Below the pieces are notes generated by a model that saw only the letters and a list, made by a program, of their open reading frames with translations, did not search any database and was not told the DNA's origin. A DNA stretch of 64,000 bases, taken from Pascua guehoae (Eukaryota > Basidiomycota > Tremellomycetes > Trichosporonales > Trichosporonaceae). The stretch lies in assembly GCA_001600415.1 (NCBI GenBank), contig BCJX01000020.1:211836-275835 (forward strand), written 5' to 3'. Below are positions 58,107-64,000 of this stretch, piece after piece; position 1 is the stretch's first letter; every line of letters begins with the position of its first letter. The position numbers and the translations under genes are program-made.

Positions 58107-59141
58107 TCACTTGGCGCTCTCGAGCTCGAACTGGCGCGGAGTGATCGAAGCCTTGTACTGGTCCCACGAGATGCACTTGATGGCGGCCAGGGCGTCCGTG
58201 ATAAACTCGCAACTGCTACGTCCTTCCACGAGATCATCTTTCACTTTGCTGCGCAACGGTTCTTCAAGGCTCGGTGACTGTGTGGGGTCTCCAATAGGAC
58301 GGTCTACAGCCAGGGTTGCGTTCGTGACAACAGTGACGTGAGCGCCGGGCACAGTCGTACGCCGCTCAAGCGCGAGGGCTGCAGCACCGACGACCCGTTC
58401 GAAAAGGACGCCGTCCCTCAGCAACTTCTTCCTGTCCGCCTTGATGAGAATGACCGTGTGCCAAGCAGGCGGCAGACGTGGACACGACGTCCCAAAGTCA
58501 TTGGCCCATAACCACTCCGTGTGGTATACCGCACGATCAAAGACCCATATCGTCGTTTCATTAAGAACCTGGACGTCCTCCTTGGGAGGAAAGAGTGAAT
58601 CGAACAAGTCTTCGCCTACCCAGCCATTGTACCATGGCGGTACGGGGCCAGGGTATGGAAACACGACAACGCAGCGCGCCCGCGGCATGAGGTACGGGTG
58701 GGAGCTTTGGAAACCGTCTTCGGAGCCTTCGGAATCATATGCGCAATCGACCCGCCCGATGAGCCGGACCACATTGGAAATCGCGTTTTTCAGCGAGTAC
58801 TCGAACGTGGGGGTCATGGGGCCGACGAGATCAATGGCGGTATGGAGCAGCTCAATCTCGCGATTATCATCCCATGTGAGGCGGGGCGGACGTGGCGCGG
58901 GACAGAAATACTGAGAAACTCGACGGTGGTAGAGATATCGCATCGTGCCCCGCTCGATGGCGACATGCACGTTGCGCGTCTCCGGGTTGGAGCGGCCGGC
59001 GTTGACGACCTCGCGGACCCAACGGCTCGTACGTGAGAGGGCGGCGACGGTAGGAAAGTCGCACGCAAGGACGATAGCTCCAAGGATGTGAGGGATGCCG
59101 ATGGCGATATTGACTGGCCGCCTCTCATCTGGGAGAGCCAT
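58107..59141 (-). CDS. Unrecognised protein, possibly F-box-like lineage-specific family
   Basis: A single exon of 344 residues, starting at MALPDERRPVNIAIGIPHIL. The N-terminal 50 residues (HILGAIVLACDFPTVAALSRTSRWVREVVNA) resemble the helix-Leu-xxx-Ser-Arg-x-Ser pattern of degenerate F-boxes. The rest is mixed alpha/beta with SLKNAISNVVRLIGRVDCAYD, ARCVVVFPYPGPVPPWYNGW, TIWVFDRAVYHTEWLWANDF and AWHTVILIKADRKKL. Trichosporonales genomes carry many such lineage-specific proteins, but I cannot name a family. The frame stays open upstream to 59351; the start at 59141 is chosen for its ACCACC(ATG) context and coding bias. Function unknown. Confidence 0.65.
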   Translation of the reverse strand: MALPDERRPVNIAIGIPHILGAIVLACDFPTVAALSRTSRWVREVVNAGRSNPETRNVHVAIERGTMRYLYHRRVSQYFCPAPRPPRLTWDDNREIELLHTAIDLVGPMTPTFEYSLKNAISNVVRLIGRVDCAYDSEGSEDGFQSSHPYLMPRARCVVVFPYPGPVPPWYNGWVGEDLFDSLFPPKEDVQVLNETTIWVFDRAVYHTEWLWANDFGTSCPRLPPAWHTVILIKADRKKLLRDGVLFERVVGAAALALERRTTVPGAHVTVVTNATLAVDRPIGDPTQSPSLEEPLRSKVKDDLVEGRSSCEFITDALAAIKCISWDQYKASITPRQFELESAK

Positions 59142-59426
59142 GGTGGTGGTTGTAGGTTGGGGGTTGAGTGGATGAGTAAAGTGAAGAAAGGTTAAGAAAG
59201 GTGAAGTGGGAGAATGTGAGTTTTGGGGCGCACACAGAGCATTGATGCGCTGCACAGAGCAGAGCACAGCCCATCTCGACACGCCAATTTGGCATGTAGC
59301 AGTGACAGGCACAACTCGTGCAACGTGCAACGTGCAACGTTCAACAAACAACTATCGCACCCGCTCCTGACTTCGGATAGCTTTGCATGCCTTCTACCGC
59401 AAGACTCTTTACACCACCCTTTGGGT

Positions 59427-60393
59427 TTACCCAATGCGCAGGCCAAGGATGAAGCCCGCGATGAAAGTGGCGCGCTCTGCAACGTCAGTACAGTGCCAAC
59501 TCGTGCAGATGCCAGGCATCCGAGTCACACAAACGGGCTCTTCTGACAACCAGCCCCTTGAATTCCACTCTCAACTCGCACGAGATTAAGCTATCTCCAA
59601 TGAACACTCTACTCACGCTGGAAGTTTGCAGTAAGGAAGTCGATAAAACCGTTGTACACGCCAGAGACGGTGGGGTAGACGACCTCGCCCTTTTCGTTGA
59701 CAGTCCCAATAGCGCCGTCGTACGAGTTGGCTACCTTGCCCCAGTCGACGGTGACCCACGACTTGGACGAGAGGTACTAGGTGTGTCAGTGGGGGGTGCA
59801 ACCAGTGGGTTGGGCATGGGGCTGTAGTCTAACCGGGTGTGGCCGGCCTAACTCCAGCTCGAGCAGAGTGGTCATGGGTTACTCACCTGGAGAAGGACAA
59901 AGACACCGCCGAGGACAAACGCGAGCGCCTTGAAGCCCTTCTTGACAAAGACACCTGCGCAGATACCGCATGTAGCGCCAAACGAGAGCTGCATGACGCT
60001 GACCTCGCTCTCGACTGGGACACGCGTCTCCCTCACGACCTCTGGGCGCGGCACCGACCCCGCAGGCAGCTGCTGGGGAGCCTGGCACTGAGCATTGGTG
60101 CGCGGGAACAGTGTGAGGCCCGCAAGGCCGAGGCCGACGCTGTAGACGTAGGCACGGTGCGACGAGCGCGCAGAGCTGGACCCGTGGCCAGACCCCGACT
60201 TGGACCACTGGGCGACACGGGCTACGGCCTGCGCGGGCTGGGCGCGCGACGCCGACCACCGCGCGGCCGCAGACGGTGCCTTGGGACCGCTAGATGGGAG
60301 AAAGTGGAAGGCGCGTACGGCCTTGACCGCCTTTGCTGGCTGGGGACGCGAGACGCGCAGGAGACTCGGGAGGAGGCCGAGACGGAGCGACAT
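59427..60393 (-). CDS. FUN14-family mitochondrial outer-membrane protein
   Basis: Three minus-strand exons, 59887-60393, 59617-59776 and 59427-59476, encode 238 residues. FUN14/FUNDC proteins sit in the mitochondrial outer membrane; in animals they act in mitophagy and at ER contacts. The N-terminal 80 residues are basic, Arg/Ala/Ser-rich and without acidic residues, like a mitochondrial presequence. Then come VYSVGLGLAGLTLF, the family core LSFGATCGICAGVFVKKGFK and VLGGVFVLLQ, YLSSKSWVTVDWGKVANSYD (the family's VDW segment) and a last glycine-rich helix TFIAGFILGLRIG at the C-terminus. The last exon has only 16 codons and is recovered by splicing (GTGAGT...TTGCAG). The family match is strong; targeting is by pattern. 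Confidence 0.85.
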
Positions 60394-60729
60394 GGTGGAT
60401 GTGTCAACGTGTCGCTGTGAGATGGTGGTCGTTGCAGGAGTAGGAGGGAGTGGTCTCGCGTAGGTCGACGTGGGGTAAACCCACCCACATCTCCCCCCCC
60501 CCCTTGTCACCCCAAACAAGCACCTGCCCATGAGACCGACGGCCCAACTCCCATGACAGGCAACCGGTTTGCCGGATGACGTGATGACACGTGGTCCACG
60601 TGGATGGGACACGGACATGACGTGCAGTCTCCGCTTTCTGTTGATGGCAACTTCTGGAAATGCTGACCGATGCAAGATGCATGACCAAAAGTTGGAAACA
60701 GCCCAGTTGCGGTTTACTCATCATCAAAC
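60394..60729. promoter_or_regulatory. Divergent promoter region, FUN14-family gene and EMW1
   Basis: 336 bases between two divergent start codons. A run of C lies at about 60491-60503, and a CACGTGGTCCACGTG-like palindromic patch at 60589-60603 could bind a bHLH factor (E-box CACGTG). Confidence 0.5.
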
Positions 60730-63522
60730 ATGTCGGCTCTCGAGTGGGCCCTCGCTACCTCTACAGCTCCCGCTGCGACCTCGGTTGCCGAGTCCCCACG
60801 ACCGTCCGGTCTTGTCGCCTCTGTCAACGATGCGGCCTTCAGCAAAGCTGTTCTGAGCGATGACGCTGCACGTCTCCTGGCGACTGTTCCCGGCGTCTTG
60901 AACGGATTGCAAGCCGGCGCGCCCGCGAGCGCCGCTTCGAGCTCAACCCTAGGACCTGAGGATCAGCTGAGCCTCCTCGCTATCGCTGTGGCTCTCCAGC
61001 ATGCGTTTGTGCAGGCCAACTGGACTGGCCCCGAGCTCGACTTCTCGGCGGCCGACGTGCTCACCCACGCCACTGGCAAGCCAGTACCCGAGGGCTCTGC
61101 AAAGGAGGAGGCGAACGCGGCCGCCAAGGCTGGGGCTCTTCCGGCGCTCACGCTTCTCGGTGAACCAGCGTACCACCTCGCTTCAGAGCCGGCTCTGTTC
61201 CTCCTGTCGGTGCGCATCCTGGCCTTCCTTGCGGCGCAGCCGACACCACTCCCAACACTTCCCCTGTGGCTCCTCCGTAGCCACCTTGTGCACCTGGCCC
61301 TCCTGGACGAGCCCGTGTCGCTTGACGAACGTGTTGTGGAAGCCGTTACGGCACTGATCTCGGTGGCACCCGACCAGGACACGTCGGCGGCGCTCCACGT
61401 CGAGCTGGGTCTCCTCTACAACCGCCTCGGACAGGACCGTGCGGCCAACCAGGCATTCCTGTCGGCTGCGCGCGCGAGCGGCCTCGAGTTTGAACTCTCT
61501 GGTGCGCTTGGAAAGCGAACAAAGTTCCAGGTCGAGGCGCACTCGCAGCTCTTGTTGCTGGCCGAGTCGCGCCGGCGCAGTGACGATGGCGAGACGGCCC
61601 CGAAGCGCGTCAAGGAGTCGGTGTCCGTGCCAGAGAACGTGCAGCTCAACGACGACACGCTCCTGGAGGAGACCGAGTTTACAAAGGTCACTGCATCGGG
61701 TGAGGGGCGGCTCGGCCACCTCAACCCCACCGACCAGCCGCCGCTTCACCCGCTCGACCAAGCGCTGCTCATCTCCCTTTGTCTCGCACAGAGCAACAAC
61801 TCGCCTGCGCATGGCCTGACCACGGAGCAGATGATGCCCTTCCTCACGCGTGTCCTTCAGCACCCCCGCAACTGGAGCGTGCACACGACCGCCCTCCTCC
61901 TCCGCTCGCGTCTCGAGGCACACCGCTCGCGCACGGTGGAGCGGAGCGCTCTCCAGCTCGCGGCGCTGATTGAGCAGATGCCGACCGCCGACTCTGCGCC
62001 CACAGAACGGCTCAAGTACTTCCACCAACTCCCTCTTTCGTCCAAATGGGAGATGGAGCGCGAGCTTGCCAAGCGCTACCTGTCGCTCGGCGTTGTGCGT
62101 TCTGCGCTCGACATTTTCACGCGCCTCGAGATGTGGGAGGACGCCGTGGCGTGTCTGCAGCGCATGGAGCGTGAGGCCGAGGCCGAGAAGATTGTTCGCG
62201 ACCTCCTCGAGGGACGCAAGTTTGAGTCGGACGTTGTCGTCGCTCTCGGACGCGCAAGCCTTACCGAGACGCGGAGGGAGAAGCTCACGACTGCGCGGGC
62301 AGCGCAGCTGTGGTGTATCCTCGGCGACCTGACACTCAACGCAGACGACGCAGCTAAGGACCCGGCTGGTGTCCGCGCTCGTGCAATCGAGCTGTACCGC
62401 AAGGCATGGGCAGTGTCGGGCGCTACGAGCTCGCGTGCGATGCGTTCCCTGGGCACACTCTACGTCTCTGCCCACGACTATGAGGCTGCAGTACCATGCT
62501 TCCGCAAGGCGCTCTCCATCAATCCCCTCTTTGCACACGCATGGTTTACGCTGGGTGTGTGCCTTATGCGCCTCGAGCGGTGGTCCGAAGCGCGTGACGC
62601 GTTCAAACGCGAGGTCGGCGTCAGCGACGAAGACAGCGAGGGTTGGAACAACCTCGCGGCTGTTTATCTCCGCCTCAACGAGGAGGGTGTGCCCAAGGGC
62701 GAGGTGAGCGGTCACTCCCTGACACGGTCGAAGCTGACAATCAGACCCCACCACCTGTGAGCTTTGAGAACAAGACGCTCGCATACCGTGCCCTCCGCTC
62801 GGGTCTCCGCACCAGCTTCAACAACTGGCGCATGTGGCAAAACTACATGGTTGTGGCGATTGACGTGGGCGAGCTCTCCGAGGCGGCGCGGGCAATGACC
62901 CGCGTCGTCGAGGAGGTTGCTGCCCAGGACCCCGTGATGGCCGTCGACCCCGAAGTGCTGGACAAGCTCGTGGACAGTGTGACCCGCGACGACTGGAACG
63001 GCGGCAAGGGCCCGCTGGACGGCAAGCCGCCCCCCACATCCAACGAGGGGTGGGGACTGCTCCCCATTGTCGAGCGGTTGTTTGACCAGACCATCTTCCC
63101 CCGCGTTTCCGACAACCCGCGTGTGTGGCGCGCCCACGCGCGTCTCCAGCGCTGGAAGGAGGACTGGGCAGGCGCCGTCGACGACTACATCCGCGCATAC
63201 CGCGCAAGCGTGGCCAGCGACCACCGTGTCGAGATTGACCGCACACGCTGGCGCGAGGCGGTCGACGAAATCGACGACCTCGTCGCCACCCTCTCGCAGC
63301 TCGGCCCCCGCGTGCCCAAGGTCGAGGGCAAGAAGGGCGGCGACTGGCGCTTCCAGGCTAGGGGCATCGTGCGCACATTCATGGGCCGCACAAAAACAGC
63401 GTGCGTTCAGGCTGGGATCCGGGGTCGTGGTGTTCAGTCACTGACAATGATGCAGATTCGAAAACGAGCCAGAGTGGGACCGCCTCAAGGACCTCCTCGA
63501 CGACCTCAAGCGCGCGGATTAG
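60730..63522 (+). CDS. EMW1: Emw1/TTC27-family TPR protein
   Basis: Three exons, 60730-62703, 62745-63400 and 63456-63522, encode 898 residues. Emw1/TTC27 is an essential TPR protein linked in yeast to cell-wall maintenance and in animals to assembly of large complexes. The N-terminal 400 residues are helical. Characteristic stretches are LDEPVSLDERVVEAVTALIS, ELGLLYNRLGQDRAANQAFL and AQSNNSPAHGLTTEQMMPFL. TPR repeats from about residue 560 include RSLGTLYVSAHDYEAAVPCF, HAWFTLGVCLMRLERWSEAR and EGWNNLAAVYLRLNE, continuing in exon 2 as LRSGLRTSFNNWRMWQNYM. The last exon gives FENEPEWDRLKDLLDDLK. The introns are 41 and 55 bases. The family fit is good over the whole length. Confidence 0.88.
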
Positions 63523-63819
63523 ACTGGGGAGAGACACATACACAAGCACATCCACTAGAGCTGTATGCATCTGGGTATCTGTACAACACCATTCTACGCG
63601 GGGAGAGAAGCATGGGGTAATGTCGGTCAGGGCGGTCCAAAGGACGAAATGCAGAAGGAGGCCGAGGAGTAACGGGACGCGGTTGCGGTCCGAGTCCGAG
63701 TCTAGAATCAAGCGACGAACAACAACACACGCGGGTGTCGACTGCCGGTCAAGGGTGGGTCGAAGTCATACACACCCCCGACGGGCTCAGGTTCATGTTC
63801 GCCAGTCGGTCTCGTTGCT
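63523..63819. other. Convergent 3' spacer
   Basis: 297 bases between the stop codons of EMW1 and the partial gene at the right edge. No feature. Confidence 0.4.
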
Positions 63820-63976
63820 TTAACGCCTGCGCTTGGTCTTGCCGGCCTTGTGGCGCGAGATGGGGACGCCGAGACGGTTCTGTCCCTTGAGCTTGGGACG
63901 GGCAGTCATGCCCTTGGACTCGCGCCACTGCTCGCGGCGCGACTCGCGGGGTGCAGACGTCGAGACCTTCTTGGGG
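63820..63976 (-). CDS. 3' exon of a basic protein, gene continues beyond the window
   Basis: Minus-strand terminal exon with an acceptor CACCACAG at its 5' edge. It encodes 52 residues rich in Lys/Arg: PKKVSTSAPRESRREQWRE, GMTARPKLKGQNRLGVPISR and HKAGKTKRRR before TAA. The composition suggests a nucleolar or ribosome-biogenesis protein tail, but this is a guess. The rest of the gene lies past 64000. Confidence 0.55.
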
Positions 63977-64000
63977 GCTGTGGTGTGAGCGGGTGGACTG

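Noticed and set aside
61183..62784. 533-codon minus-strand ORF opposite EMW1
   Set aside because: Shadow ORF; the plus strand encodes a clear TPR protein.

Overview
The window is eukaryotic nuclear DNA, most likely from a basidiomycete yeast of the Tremellomycetes, probably Trichosporonales. The evidence is high GC in third codon positions, many short GT-AG introns (36-110 bases, mostly GTGAGT/GTAAGT donors), intron-containing tRNA genes, and the protein set (Pbp1/ataxin-2, a CYSTM protein, eIF4E, TFIIH Tfb3, FUN14, Emw1/TTC27). The species is an inference. There are no operons and no bacterial, phage or CRISPR features. One assembly gap of 100 N lies at 51693-51792 and a single ambiguous base near 8279.

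Left part (1-24 kb), mostly housekeeping: a 1,896-residue protein joining ASH/HYDIN-like domains to a C-terminal Rib2-type deaminase; an ataxin-2/Pbp1 homologue that keeps LsmAD and PAM2 but shows no SM-ATX domain; a five-exon CYSTM membrane-microprotein gene with a 17-base micro-exon; eIF4E; TFIIH subunit Tfb3; tRNA-Ala; a Cyp40-like cyclophilin; and an unrecognised protein.

Middle (24-36 kb), gene-poor: a decayed MFS transporter, a secreted two-domain ricin-B-type lectin, a cytochrome P450, and scattered tRNA genes (Ser, Lys, Thr, Glu, Tyr).

Core (36.4-55.3 kb): five genes that together match the galactosaminogalactan (GAG) exopolysaccharide system known from Aspergillus fumigatus. They are gt4c (giant membrane GT4 synthase, minus strand), uge3 (UDP-glucose/UDP-GlcNAc 4-epimerase, plus), sph3 (spherulin-4/GH135 hydrolase, plus), ega3 (GH114 endo-galactosaminidase, minus) and agd3 (secreted deacetylase with CBM87/CE18-type regions, plus). 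By analogy Uge3 makes UDP-Gal and UDP-GalNAc, Gt4C polymerises and exports the chain, Agd3 deacetylates it outside the cell, and Sph3 and Ega3 trim it. gt4c and uge3 share a repeat-bearing divergent promoter. A minisatellite with an assembly gap separates ega3 from agd3. The locus is flanked by tRNA genes on both sides.

Right part (55-64 kb): a probable gene relic, two tRNA-Ile genes with identical exons but different introns, an unrecognised 344-residue protein, a FUN14-family mitochondrial protein divergently paired with an Emw1/TTC27 TPR protein, and the 3' exon of a basic protein that leaves the window.
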